From positions 1-51,519 of the IMG/VR virus record IMGVR_UViG_3300040809_000756: a stretch of DNA of 51,519 nt. One strand, written 5' to 3'. The stretch is from a virus. The notes under the pieces are model-generated. The model searched no databases and was not told the DNA's origin. It saw only the letters and a program-made list of their open reading frames with translations. A program made the position numbers and the translations under genes. Numbering within the stretch: the stretch's first letter is position 1; every line of letters starts with the position of its first letter. This document shows, piece after piece, positions 1 to 9,700 of this stretch.

Positions 1-1293
1 AGCACCAGCAGTATCAGTAGCACAAACAAGTGTTAATTCATAAGGAGTTCCAGTTAATCCATTTCTTTCTAACTGGAACTTAAAGAGTGCTTCTTTGAGA
101 ATATCTACTGATGCTTGTGTTTGATTATTTGATGAGAAAAATCCAGATGCTAATATTCTTCCACCACTCACAGTTCCACCATCAATCTTATATTCAACTG
201 CACTATCAACCCCAGCACTTACCCAAGTTCCACCTGATGTAGTTGTAGATGCTCTCATCTGCCAATTAAACAATGGTCCATTTCCTGTTCCCATAATTGA
301 TAATGCAGTCAAAATAATAATTCCATCTAATCTATTTGGTTGCCCATTGATAGGTGATTTGAGACGAATGGAAATGACTGGATAATAAGTTCCTGCTGGT
401 GAAGGTAAATCTACTGGTGCCGTAATTGGTGTTTGTACTGCCTGTTGCAATCCACGAAGTTCATAACCACCTTCTGAAATCACAGAAGAACAAACCTGTT
501 TGAGTGTGCTTGAACTTGTAGTAATTCCAGTATTACTAATCTCATATCTCAAAGGTAATGATGCTGTTGTAATATAAGTTGACTGAATAAGATTTGCGTG
601 ATGGAATGAATGGCAATGAACAAATTGACCATCAATCACAAAACCAATTCTTACAGTTCCAAGTCCCAACCACTCAATATCCATCCAAAGGATTTGTGCT
701 TTATCTTTGGATAGTGTAATACCAGATGGACCAGTTCCATCTAACTTATCAATATTCCAATCTGTCTGTGCTACTCTTTTTTCTGTTCCAGTTGATAAAC
801 TTCTTTCTACGAAATATGCAGTAGTTCCATCAATCTCAAAATACATTCCATTGTCGGCACCAAAATATCCAATTCTTTGCCTTAGATTTGCTTTTGGTGT
901 TGCGGGAACAAAAGTATTCAATACTAATAATGACTTTCCTGGTTGATATGAAAATACTTTTGTGGTTTCTCTAATTACAGAACATCCAGCAGTTGTTCCA
1001 ATACCTATGTTGATTAAACCTTGTGTAGTTGCAAATCCAACTGTAGAACCTGTTCCTACTAACAAACTATCCCAAAGATTGTTGTCTCTATATCTGTGAG
1101 ATGAATCAAAAAGAGTTAATGGACTTGATACTCTTGTTCTTCCAAAAGCATCTGCATTTGCTGGAAGAACATCAACTGGAAATCTATTAAATTTATCTAC
1201 AATCTTACCATCTCTGGTTGCAACACCATTAACCTCAAAAAGAGTTCTTTCCTGATTTAGATAATCTTGTTCATTTTTATTCCATTGAGCCAT
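1..1293 (-). CDS. Virion structural protein, 3' end beyond window
   Basis: An open frame of 431 codons runs from an ATG at 1293 to the window edge without a stop, so the C-terminus is missing. The N-terminus (MAQWNKNEQDYLNQERTLFE) and a following stretch with PANADAFGRTRVS and LFDSSHRYRDN look like a structural protein I recall from cyanomyophages near the terminase genes. The visible part is rich in beta-strand-like Thr/Ser/Gly/Val segments, has no membrane segment, and includes FVIDGQFVHCHSFHHANL, possibly a jelly-roll or lectin-like fold. It starts 2 nt after the stop of the CTS-like 105-aa gene, so it is probably co-transcribed with late genes. The exact virion location cannot be told from sequence. 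Confidence 0.75.
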   Translation of the reverse strand, partial: MAQWNKNEQDYLNQERTLFEVNGVATRDGKIVDKFNRFPVDVLPANADAFGRTRVSSPLTLFDSSHRYRDNNLWDSLLVGTGSTVGFATTQGLINIGIGTTAGCSVIRETTKVFSYQPGKSLLVLNTFVPATPKANLRQRIGYFGADNGMYFEIDGTTAYFVERSLSTGTEKRVAQTDWNIDKLDGTGPSGITLSKDKAQILWMDIEWLGLGTVRIGFVIDGQFVHCHSFHHANLIQSTYITTASLPLRYEISNTGITTSSSTLKQVCSSVISEGGYELRGLQQAVQTPITAPVDLPSPAGTYYPVISIRLKSPINGQPNRLDGIIILTALSIMGTGNGPLFNWQMRASTTTSGGTWVSAGVDSAVEYKIDGGTVSGGRILASGFFSSNNQTQASVDILKEALFKFQLERNGLTGTPYELTLVCATDTAGA

Positions 1294-1295
1294 AA

Positions 1296-1613
1296 TTAGT
1301 CAATCCACTCTAATTTTGATGGGTGATACCTTTTTGCATTTTTGATATTAAAATTCTTTTCTTGTACCGGATAAATTTGATGCACAACAACTCCAGGATA
1401 TTCACCTTGGAGTTGCTCTCCAAGCTCTTGCTTTGATGGCAAACCAGATTTGGTTACCATCTCAAGCCGATATAAACTTCCTTGCCACATTACATCTGCA
1501 ACATAACTTTCCCCAACCTGTTGTTGTTCTGGTTGAGAGTTGATGTAAAGATTTCCGTTAAAGTCTCCAGAAATAGTTACTGATTCTGATAAAAACTCTT
1601 TAAAACTTTTCAT
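1296..1613 (-). CDS. Small protein with T4 capsid-targeting-like N-terminus
   Basis: A 105-aa protein. The first residues, MKSFKEFLSES, resemble the capsid-targeting sequence of T4 internal proteins (MKTYQEFIAEA), and L-S-E followed by S fits the gp21 prohead protease rule (L/I-x-E, then cut). Residues about 38-80 (VMWQGSLYRLEM, then SGLPSKQELGEQL and EYPG) match a module in the neighbouring 397-aa protein (VIWRGKTYTLQM, SGKRPTRTEVQDQV, VYPD). I chose the ATG at 1613 over an upstream start at 1736 because the longer frame overlaps the 397-aa gene by 120 bases and adds its antisense-like tail. Inference: packaged in the head and possibly ejected with DNA; function unknown. Confidence 0.7.
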   Translation of the reverse strand: MKSFKEFLSESVTISGDFNGNLYINSQPEQQQVGESYVADVMWQGSLYRLEMVTKSGLPSKQELGEQLQGEYPGVVVHQIYPVQEKNFNIKNAKRYHPSKLEWID

Positions 1614-1614
1614 A

Positions 1615-2808
1615 CTAGCACTTCCAACGACGGCGGGCTTTACAGACTGGTTTATCTGGTGTGGATGAGCAATCAATGTTATGCATGTCTTGCTGACCCT
1701 TAGAGCGGGCGCAGAATGATTTACGACGCTTGGCATCCTTGCTTCCTGGTTTTGGATCGCCAGTTACGGCAGTCTTAAGTTTAGAACCTGGATTCTCTCT
1801 GCGATATGCTTTGACTGCGGCAGGACTCATACCATCAGTTTTATCTGACTTATTAACTTTCTGCCAGTCTTCAACTTGAAGAAGTGGTTGACCAGGCTCA
1901 TAATCTCTGATATTGAAGTAAGTAAGTCTAGAATCTGGATATACTTTTCTTACTTGATCTTGAACTTCTGTTCTTGTGGGTCTCTTTCCTGAGGGGAAGA
2001 ACATTTGTAATGTATATGTCTTACCTCTCCAAATAACCATTGCAACTATTATGTTTCCAGTTTTTGTTGGAAGTCTAGTTGCCTCCTCAAGATCACCCAT
2101 AGGTTTTACATAATTTTTATCTGGACCTGGTTTTGCTCCACTTCCACCATAAAATTTCTTTGTTTTACACTCGCAAGGATCCTTTCCACATTTTTTGCAA
2201 CACTCTTCGGAAATAATTGGTTCTGGTTTAATCAAATCAATGAACTCATATTCCATTGCCTTAAAATCTTCTCTCCAATTTGAAAACTGATACTCCTCAG
2301 TTTTATTTCCCCAATTTGCTGCTCCTTTTTTGCGACACTTAACCAATGCTCCAGAAGCGTATGCAGAAGGCCAAACTTTATATCTACTTTTTACTTTTTT
2401 GTAGCAGGCATCCTTTTCTCCAGCAGCCTCTTCTATTGCTGGTTTGGAGTAATCGTCCCAATATTTTGGTCCAAATGCACATTCAGATCTAGTCTCATTC
2501 TTCTTACACTTTGGACAATATCTGATAGTTTGTTTTTCTTCTGTAGCCACGTTTTTTGCCTTCCCTCTTCTATCTGGATTTGGATCTTGACGGTTTTTTC
2601 TTTCAAATGCTTTTTGCTCTTCCTCATCATCAAGATCTCTTTTCATTTTAGAAGACCCACATTTTGGTTTTGTTGTTTGACCTGGTTGCTTTGCACAAGG
2701 TTTACCTGCATACTTGCCACCAAGTTGAACCCAACCAGGTTTACCATCAGAAGACTTACTTTTGGTAAACCAATCATGTAATGAACTATCACCAGACTTG
2801 TTGGGCAT
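1615..2808 (-). CDS. DUF5872/DUF6321-type zinc-ribbon protein
   Basis: 397 aa, Lys-rich. The N-terminus (KSGDSSLHDWFTKS, PGWVQLGGKYAGKPCAKQPG) resembles DUF5872, and the C-terminus (AVKAYRRENPGSKL, KRRKSFCARSKGQ, CKARRRWKC) resembles DUF6321, both common in phages of this group. Between them are two Cys clusters, CPKCKKNETRSEC and ECCKKCGKDPCEC, which look like zinc ribbons, then a module shared with the next gene (VIWRGKTYTLQMFFPSGKRP). It follows gp16 behind a late promoter at 2830-2837. Family assignment is from memory of conserved motifs. The role is unknown; a late, possibly virion-associated, nucleic-acid-binding protein is the best guess. Confidence 0.75.
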   Translation of the reverse strand: MPNKSGDSSLHDWFTKSKSSDGKPGWVQLGGKYAGKPCAKQPGQTTKPKCGSSKMKRDLDDEEEQKAFERKNRQDPNPDRRGKAKNVATEEKQTIRYCPKCKKNETRSECAFGPKYWDDYSKPAIEEAAGEKDACYKKVKSRYKVWPSAYASGALVKCRKKGAANWGNKTEEYQFSNWREDFKAMEYEFIDLIKPEPIISEECCKKCGKDPCECKTKKFYGGSGAKPGPDKNYVKPMGDLEEATRLPTKTGNIIVAMVIWRGKTYTLQMFFPSGKRPTRTEVQDQVRKVYPDSRLTYFNIRDYEPGQPLLQVEDWQKVNKSDKTDGMSPAAVKAYRRENPGSKLKTAVTGDPKPGSKDAKRRKSFCARSKGQQDMHNIDCSSTPDKPVCKARRRWKC

Positions 2809-2828
2809 TTTTATAAATCATTCTTCTT

Positions 2829-3269
2829 TTATTTATCTTTTTGGGATTCATCTTGTTGTTTAATCAATTTTGCCAACTCTGCGGTAGATCCAACAAAAAG
2901 TGCATTTGTTACATTTGTTGGACCTTTTGATTCTTTAGTCTCCTCAATATCTTTTAATTTTTTCTGAACATCTATTAATTTTTCCGTTGCATCGGAAACG
3001 TTCTTTATAAGTTGGCCAGCAACCTCATATGCCCTAGGCAATTCAGTTTCCTGTGCCAGTTCCAATATACCATTAATTGCTTCTTGACCTTTTTCTATAA
3101 TAGAATATAAATTTGCCCTAGTATATTCGTAATCTTTTTTTAAGTCGGTTTTTTTATTCTCTTGTTGATTAGCCTCTACTACTTCTGGAATTATTGAAGT
3201 ATCTTCTTCATCAAAACCTTCAGTATTAAATTCTTCATTCAACTTCTCATATTTTTTTGTCATAATCAT
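2829..3269 (-). CDS. gp16: Small terminase subunit gp16
   Basis: 146 aa, highly charged and mostly helical. The acidic N-terminal third is followed by a coiled-coil-like core (YTRANLYSIIEKGQEAING, LAQETELPRAYEVAGQLIKN) and a C-terminal tail, as in T4 gp16 (164 aa), which oligomerises and helps the large terminase gp17 start packaging. Position directly after gp13-gp14-gp15 matches the T4 gene order. Two starts are possible, 3269 (overlapping the gp15 stop by 4 nt) and 3263 (MTKKYEK). Its TAA stop is part of a late-promoter-like GATAAATA. gp17 would be expected further downstream, outside the window or past the partial gene at 1-1293. Confidence 0.85.
   Translation of the reverse strand: MIMTKKYEKLNEEFNTEGFDEEDTSIIPEVVEANQQENKKTDLKKDYEYTRANLYSIIEKGQEAINGILELAQETELPRAYEVAGQLIKNVSDATEKLIDVQKKLKDIEETKESKGPTNVTNALFVGSTAELAKLIKQQDESQKDK
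2830..2837 (-). promoter_or_regulatory. Late promoter before the DUF5872-type gene
   Basis: GATAAATA on the minus strand, overlapping the TAA stop of gp16 (GAT AAA TAA), 21 nt before the ATG at 2808. Confidence 0.65.
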
Positions 3270-4279
3270 ACAAATCCACCACTAAATCCAAAATCATCAC
3301 CAACTTCAATTTGAGCGTTGTCGGAATCTGTTATTAATTTTACATCCGATCCTAAGACGTGATTGGAGAGAGTACTTCCATCAGCAGATCTTTCTACTGT
3401 AATTGTATCTGCAGATTTTGATGAAACCTTCATCTCTTCAGATCCGATCATAATATAATCGCCAGAAGAAATAGAAGATGCGTCATTTAAAGTGAATGAT
3501 TTTACTAGGTTGTCAATATCCTCAGCAAGAGTAGTAACTACCGTATGCGTATAACTCTTGGTTGCTCTTGGCTCTACAGAATATGACAAATCTCTTTCTC
3601 TTGTTTTGAGAGATCTTGCATCCGAAGAACCTGCAACGTAACCAATAGTAACTTTTTTGACAATATCGTTTGTGACAGAAGATACTGGACCAAAAAGGTA
3701 TATCTTAGCAGTAAATCTTAGAGTATAAATTAATGCTCTTCTTGTACTATAATCTCCTTCATAATCATCACTCATAGTTATTCCATCAAGAACTATGGGA
3801 ACATCTCTTTTTTCTGTAATATCATCAACCAAATTTATTGTTAAATTATATGATGGTTGGAAATATGGCAAAATCTGTTCCACGATTTGCAACATATCAT
3901 CATTCAACTTAGTCATAATACTAAGTTCAAATTGCATATTGTATGGAACTGGCATATATGCCTTTCTTGCTTCGGACTTATCAGTCGATAAAGAAGTTAA
4001 AAATGTTTGAGTTGAAGTTACTTTTCTTGTTGGATCGTAATTTAAACCAATAAATTCAAATGACATTCTTGGTAGAGTCATTTGAACAGACTTATTTAAA
4101 TTTGGCGACTGCTCAAGTCTAGCTAAAAACTTCTGAGTAGGTCCGTATGCCAATGGCACTTCAACCACACTAACAACTTGACCAGAAGAGTTTGTGTGTT
4201 TTATTGATATGTCATTGAATAATGTACCAAAACCAATAACAGTTTTTCTCAATATTTCGTGGTAAAAATATTCAAACAT
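3266..4279 (-). CDS. gp15: Tail sheath stabilizer / completion protein gp15
   Basis: 337 aa. It aligns by eye with T4 gp15 (272 aa): MFEYFYHEILR against MFGYFYNSSFR at the N-terminus, and DDMLQIVEQILPYFQP against DDMFQIVEQILPYFQP in the middle, with KRDVPIVLDG against KRDIKIVLMS after it. In T4 gp15 caps the tail sheath and joins tail to head. The extra C-terminal ~90 residues end in SGGDYIMIGSEEM-like and VERSADGSTLSNH-like strands seen in other structural proteins of this phage. It lies between gp14 and gp16, overlapping gp16 by 4 nt, and has a late promoter (CATAAATA at 4311-4318) just upstream. Confidence 0.93.
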   Translation of the reverse strand: MFEYFYHEILRKTVIGFGTLFNDISIKHTNSSGQVVSVVEVPLAYGPTQKFLARLEQSPNLNKSVQMTLPRMSFEFIGLNYDPTRKVTSTQTFLTSLSTDKSEARKAYMPVPYNMQFELSIMTKLNDDMLQIVEQILPYFQPSYNLTINLVDDITEKRDVPIVLDGITMSDDYEGDYSTRRALIYTLRFTAKIYLFGPVSSVTNDIVKKVTIGYVAGSSDARSLKTRERDLSYSVEPRATKSYTHTVVTTLAEDIDNLVKSFTLNDASSISSGDYIMIGSEEMKVSSKSADTITVERSADGSTLSNHVLGSDVKLITDSDNAQIEVGDDFGFSGGFV

Positions 4280-4310
4280 TTTTATTAATCAATAAAGTCC
4301 TTGATTTATA

Positions 4311-4318
4311 TATTTATG
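4311..4318 (-). promoter_or_regulatory. Late promoter before gp15
   Basis: CATAAATA on the minus strand, overlapping the TAA stop of gp14, 31 nt before the ATG at 4279. Confidence 0.68.
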
Positions 4319-5687
4319 GTGATCCAAATGGGTTCTTTTCTGTAAAATCTAATATTGCATCTGCCTCAGTTTCTATATCGATATTGTCTGCAAAAGGATC
4401 TGTAGTATCTGAATTAACACTTACTAATAGCAATCCAGCAGAACTTTCTGCTCCTAATATAAGATCTCCTTTCTTAAATTGCCCATTAATGTTGGCAACT
4501 TCCAATGCACCAGTAACAGAATTCCAATTTCTAACGATTGCTGTAGTTCCACTAATAGTGCCAGTTACTTTTTCATTAAATTGATAAGAACCTGTAGAAA
4601 TTCCTAGTTGGGGACTAGAAATTGTTATTATTGGAGCCTGAGTATAACCAAGTCCTGCATTAGTTATATGAATAGATTGAATTGTTCCTGCAGCAGACAC
4701 AACTGCTGTTGCTGCAGCAGATACTGAAGATATTCCAGAAAATGTAATGGTAGGTTGTGAAGTATAACCACCTCCACCATCAGTAAGTGTTACTATTCTA
4801 ACTACACCATCACCAATAGTTGTTTCCGCTTCAGCACCACTACCATAAAGACTTTCAAAAGAAACTTTAGGTGCTACAGTATATCCAAAACCACTATTTG
4901 TTAAACTTACACTCTGAACTCTATCAGATTCTACTCCATTACAATCAACTATTCCCGACAATAAAGTTGCCTTTGCCTCTGCATTCGATCCACCTGCGGG
5001 TGCTTTGGAAAGTAAAACTGTTGGTGCAGTTCTATATCCACTACCCCTATTTGTAAGCGTTATTGTCTTAACACCACCATTTGCAATACTTGCTGTAGCA
5101 GTTGCTGTAGATGCTGCTGAGACCAAAGTTAGAAGTTGTGTATATCCCTCATCCTGAATATTGTCATCAATTTCATGGAAGTCCGTATCTATAATTTCAT
5201 CTTCATATCTGAAGAGTTCACATGTTAATTGATAAACATAGTTTTTTTGTAGTTGATAAAATGGTTTTTCGTGCTCAACATATTTTATTTCAAATATTCT
5301 ATCTCCTAGTGGGAAGTATATTAAATCACCTTCCTTTGGCCTAGAACTTAATTTTATATCATCCTTCTGTTCTATTAGTGGTTGAATATAATTTTCATAT
5401 CTTTCCTTTGATATTGTAATAGTCAAATTGTCAATATCTTGTATTCCAAACTTAGAGAGTAGTGTTCCTAGACCACCATACCCATCATATGTTTCAACAT
5501 ATGCCTCTATTGGATATGCTGATGTAAATTTCGATTCTATAACTTCTTTAAGAACAGTCTTCTCTGTAGCAAAAATTCTAGGCAAATAATATACATCAAC
5601 ACCATACATTCTCAATTGTTCGTTTATTAAATCCTGAACTAAGGATTGCTCTCCTTGAGATCCTTGTGTAAAGAATGGATTAAGCAT
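4314..5687 (-). CDS. gp14: Neck protein gp14, enlarged by G-x-G-Y repeats
   Basis: 457 aa against 256 in T4. The N-terminal ~190 residues are the conserved gp14 part (MLNPFFTQGSQGEQSLVQDL, YGVDVYYLPR, FGIQDIDNLTITISKERYE, RPKEGDLIYFPLGDRIFEIK). In T4 gp14 joins gp13 on the completed head and lets the tail attach. The rest holds four copies of a strand-turn repeat centred on GSGYRTAP, GFGYTVAP, GGGYTSQP and GLGYTQAP, spaced about 45-50 residues apart, followed by a C-terminal beta domain. The same repeat occurs in gp7, gp8 and the 1513-aa protein. The insertion may build a collar or whisker-like decoration; that is inference. It starts 4 nt after gp13 stops. Confidence 0.9.
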   Translation of the reverse strand: MLNPFFTQGSQGEQSLVQDLINEQLRMYGVDVYYLPRIFATEKTVLKEVIESKFTSAYPIEAYVETYDGYGGLGTLLSKFGIQDIDNLTITISKERYENYIQPLIEQKDDIKLSSRPKEGDLIYFPLGDRIFEIKYVEHEKPFYQLQKNYVYQLTCELFRYEDEIIDTDFHEIDDNIQDEGYTQLLTLVSAASTATATASIANGGVKTITLTNRGSGYRTAPTVLLSKAPAGGSNAEAKATLLSGIVDCNGVESDRVQSVSLTNSGFGYTVAPKVSFESLYGSGAEAETTIGDGVVRIVTLTDGGGGYTSQPTITFSGISSVSAAATAVVSAAGTIQSIHITNAGLGYTQAPIITISSPQLGISTGSYQFNEKVTGTISGTTAIVRNWNSVTGALEVANINGQFKKGDLILGAESSAGLLLVSVNSDTTDPFADNIDIETEADAILDFTEKNPFGSP

Positions 5688-5691
5688 TTTA

Positions 5692-6534
5692 TTAACCTAT
5701 CATATCTAATGGTGGTAATTCATAAGTATTTGACATCTTTTCCATTATCATATCAATTTCTCTTTGAGCATCATCGTACATTTGCCTTCCATTCAATTCA
5801 ATTCCACCAGGAAGTTTAACTCCTTGGAATTTAATTAAATTTTGACCCCACTGCCTCTTTATTAAAGAAGTCAAGTATTGTTTTAACCAAGAGTCATTCC
5901 AAACTCTAGTAAAGTCGTTTGGATTTAAGGCTCTATAACAATCTATTATTAGATAATTTCCTGCAATAACTTCACCCCAATCAATATCAAGATACAATCT
6001 ATCCATTCTTTGATTGAATCTTATCTGTTTCTGAGTATTCAGTAAATAATCCAAATCTTCAAGATATGTTTTCGTCATTGCATAAGATAATATTTCAGTA
6101 GATCCCCAATAATATACATCATTTAAAAACAATTGATATTTCAAACTAAAAATATTGCTTGAAATGTTATTGGAACCATCGAATTGGTATATTTTATTAA
6201 TGCCTATTACTGAAGGTGGAATTTGTAAAAAATTACTATTTTCAGTATAAGTAAACGTTGTAGCAGTACCAACAATATTACTTGTAGCAGTGGTGGTTAC
6301 AATCCCCGCAGAAGAAGAGTTTGGTGCTCTTCCTCTATTGATATCATCTTGAGTTATTTTATATTTTAAGTATATTTGAGAAACTCCATCAAAATGTCTT
6401 TCTTGGAAAAACTGAATCGCATCATCAACTAAGTCGTCAATTTGCTCATCTGCGACATTTATTTCCAAAACTGGCGCACCCAGTTTTCTTTTGCAGTAAT
6501 CTATTAATTGTTGTCTAGAAGCTGGTTGCGCCAT
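5692..6534 (-). CDS. gp13: Neck protein gp13
   Basis: 280 aa against 309 in T4. The N-terminus (SRQQLIDYCKRKLGAPVLEI, then NVADEQIDDLVDDAIQFFQE) is characteristic of gp13, the head completion protein that forms the neck with gp14. The middle contains a low-conservation Ser/Thr/Ala loop, and the C-terminal half is helical (LNTQKQIRFNQRMDRLYLDI, WLKQYLTSLIKRQWGQNLIK). Gene order gp13-gp14-gp15-gp16 supports the assignment. A late promoter (CATAAATA at 6559-6566) overlaps the stop of the preceding 75-aa gene and lies about 25 nt ahead of this ATG. Confidence 0.93.
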   Translation of the reverse strand: MAQPASRQQLIDYCKRKLGAPVLEINVADEQIDDLVDDAIQFFQERHFDGVSQIYLKYKITQDDINRGRAPNSSSAGIVTTTATSNIVGTATTFTYTENSNFLQIPPSVIGINKIYQFDGSNNISSNIFSLKYQLFLNDVYYWGSTEILSYAMTKTYLEDLDYLLNTQKQIRFNQRMDRLYLDIDWGEVIAGNYLIIDCYRALNPNDFTRVWNDSWLKQYLTSLIKRQWGQNLIKFQGVKLPGGIELNGRQMYDDAQREIDMIMEKMSNTYELPPLDMIG

Positions 6535-6558
6535 ATATCTTATATTCTAGTATAAAAA

Positions 6559-6566
6559 TATTTATG
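6559..6566 (-). promoter_or_regulatory. Late promoter before gp13
   Basis: CATAAATA on the minus strand, overlapping the TAA stop of the 75-aa gene, 24 nt before the ATG at 6534. Confidence 0.68.
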
Positions 6567-6789
6567 AATGGTTATCTATTAGAACCCTTAACATAGACTT
6601 TATTTCATCCAATTCAGTTTTTACATTCTTTAATTCATCTTCCATACTATCAATTTTTTGTTTTTGATTTTTACTAGTATTTTTTCTAGCCAAATAAGCT
6701 TCATATTCTTGCTTATTTGTATTTACTATTGCGTTTGTATTTGAGTCTCTGTGAAGAGACTCAAATCCTTCTACTGGTATTAATGACAT
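6562..6789 (-). CDS. Small coiled-coil protein between tail fibre-like giant and gp13
   Basis: 75 aa. The C-terminal half (KIDSMEDELKNVKTELDEIK, then SMLRVLI) has a clear heptad pattern and should form a parallel coiled coil; the N-terminal half (MSLIPVEGFESLHRDSNTNA) is polar. It starts 1 nt after the stop of the 2513-aa gene, so it is translationally linked to it. Small coiled-coil proteins in this position could be trimeric structural pieces or assembly chaperones of the giant protein; the sequence alone does not decide. I do not recognise a T4 counterpart. Confidence 0.75.
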   Translation of the reverse strand: MSLIPVEGFESLHRDSNTNAIVNTNKQEYEAYLARKNTSKNQKQKIDSMEDELKNVKTELDEIKSMLRVLIDNHS

Positions 6790-6790
6790 A

Positions 6791-9700
6791 TTATGCTAAA
6801 GCAATTACTCTCAGATTTCTTATTGTTGGTACATAAGCCTGATTTTCGGAAGAACCAACTATCTTAATTCTAAATTTGTCAAAGGATGTTGGAAGATCAG
6901 TTGAGAATGTATATTCTTTGTAGTCGGAAATTTTTGGATTTCCAACATTCAGGTCCAATTTGACAGGCTTCTTATCTGGATTTCCATCACTATTTAATGG
7001 ATCTATTATGGTTCCATTTGAATCAATATTTAAATATCCTGGGAAAAGAACAAATTTATCGCTACCCTCTCCAATAGAATAAAGAACTCTAATATCACTT
7101 GAATTTGGGATATATGCATCAAGAATAACTTTTATTGAAGATGCTGGATTCTCCAGAGAAATTGGGTTTGTAATGTATCTAAACAAATGTGGATCTTGTT
7201 CTATAGTATTGACTCTAGAGTCATCTGCATAATTTTGAATAGGATTGTTTATCCTATTGCTAACAAGAGTCAAGGAAATGTTTGACAAATCTATAGTTGG
7301 ACTAATTCTACTATCTGAAGTAAACATTTTAACTGCAATATTTGCAGACTTATTTCCTGGAAGATCTGGGAGGAAATTCTCCTCATTTATTCTAGAAGCA
7401 ATAAGTCTTGGTGAATTGAAATACTGCATTTTTGCATTACTAATATCTTCAAAACCACTGTCTACAAAAGAAACTTCACTGCCACCCAAACTTGTTCCAG
7501 TAACAGATCTTAAGGATGTTAAAATACTTGTTCCAGTTGGCGTAGTTTGAGTTATATTTGGAATTATCATTTCATATTGAACATTATAAGATGCATCAGA
7601 TTTTGTTCCACCAATATTCTTAGTAGAATTGAACTTAAGTTTTCCAAATCCAGTGTTTACACTTCTATCAGTTCCATTAGTTGACATATCAACCTTAATG
7701 TAATAGGTATCAATGGTTATTGGATTTGCAATTGTAACTTCAGAAAGGTCATGATCTGTGTTTATTCTTCTCAGAGAAACGCCACCAACTTCATATTTTT
7801 CTACTTGTGTGCCAATTCTATATCCATATCCTTTTGTAAAATCAACCTCTCTTTCCACACCAGTTAAAGTTGTGGCCGTTACTCCAGTGTAACTTAGTAT
7901 TTCTTCATTTATTTTAATATATCCTTTGTTGGTTGGTCCAACGGGATAATTTTCAAATGTTGCAAATATACTAGTATTTGAAACAAAGATAGTATTTTCT
8001 ACACCAGATTCTGATGGATAGACTGCTTGTAAAGTCTGCTTTTCAATATCAGATTCGATATTTGAAATTCTAACGATGTTTGTTGATGAATGCATTCCAT
8101 GATTTCTGTGGAATACCTTAATATGATCACCATCACTCAAGGTTGAGATGTTGCTTATTGAAAGTGCAACTCCAACATTTGTAAAGTCGGTAGTAATACC
8201 TGAAGAATTTATAAATTTAATTGGCTCATTATTTGTGAATTTACCTTGAATATTATCAATAACCAATTCATTATTTCCTCTGACTTGAGAAACGCTGAAT
8301 CTCATTCCACTTCCAAGAGAAGAAGCTCCAATAGATATTGGTTCTAAAACATCACCAATAACATATCCATTTCCACCATTCGCTATTGTTGCACCACTTG
8401 CGACTACTCCACCATTGTTAATGGTAATGTCTGCAGTCGCATTGAATCCAGTTCCAGTTACACTCCTCAAGGCAACATTATTATATGTAAAATCTGTACC
8501 AGTATAACCAATTCCACTAGTAATGATTCCTAATGTTGAGAAGGCACTTCCAGCAAAACCAACCAGATAACCAGTAGCGGTTGATAATCCGGCGAGATTT
8601 TGTGTAACTGTTTGACCAATAGAAATCTCTGTACTTGTTATTGTAGATGAGAGAGAAATTCTCTCACTATTAGAGAATATTGTCAAAGGATTGGCAGTCA
8701 TGATATTTTTAGAATCATCAAGATCTGAATTAAAGAATTCTGTGAATCCTGTAGATTTAAAGTCGGCTCTATATAAATCAAATGTTAAATCTTCATATTG
8801 ACTTGGCGTCCAAGTTGATGCATTTTGGGATTTGAACAGTGAACCCAACAGTCTTTGGGTTGTTACAAGAACCTGACCACTTTCAGAACCTAATGTTTGT
8901 ACATCAGACTCACCCAATCTAGAAATCCACAAATTATATTCATTTGAGTTTGAAATTATAATTATTGCATATTCTCTTTGACCTTCCAGATAAACTGGGG
9001 ATTCGAAAGTAAATGTTGTCGCTACAGAAGCATCTTCAGAAAGATTTACTTTATCTGGAGAAAGTTCTACTTCAGAGAATGCTAATATTCTCTGTGAAGG
9101 AGTTCCCAATTCAACTTCTCTAATTTGAACTGTTACTGGCAGAGACTCATCCTTAGTTCTAAAGTACAAGTCCAGTTTTGTAACATATACTCCAGTCTTA
9201 TCATCAACCACAAATGATTGAGCAAGAGGATCTCTGTATACACCAGTCAGTCTAGAACTTGAAGAACTGGAAACTGAAGTTCTCGAATCTACAAGTTCAC
9301 TATCACTCAGGGTTCTATCTTCTTCAAAAGTATCATCAACATCAACTCTAGCATTTCTTAATGAAAGTGTTGTTTGTTGATATGTATCAACTTGGCCTTC
9401 AGAATAGAATGTTTCTTCTGCAGATGTAGTCACTACTCCAGGTATTCTGGAATTTGTTGAACTACTGGTAAGTCTTAATCTGCTTCTTCCAGTTTCAAAT
9501 TTAGGATCATTTACTCCACCAGGAATGAAGAATGAACCAATTAATGTACCTACTCTATCTGTTACAAGTTTAACATCAGTAACTGTTGCCTCAGCACCAG
9601 AAGTTAAACCCCTAATTCTTGCACCCTTAGATATATTGGCTCTTAGTGCAGAGGTTGCAAAATCTGATAAAGACTCAGTGTCAATATTCAATATTGTGCT

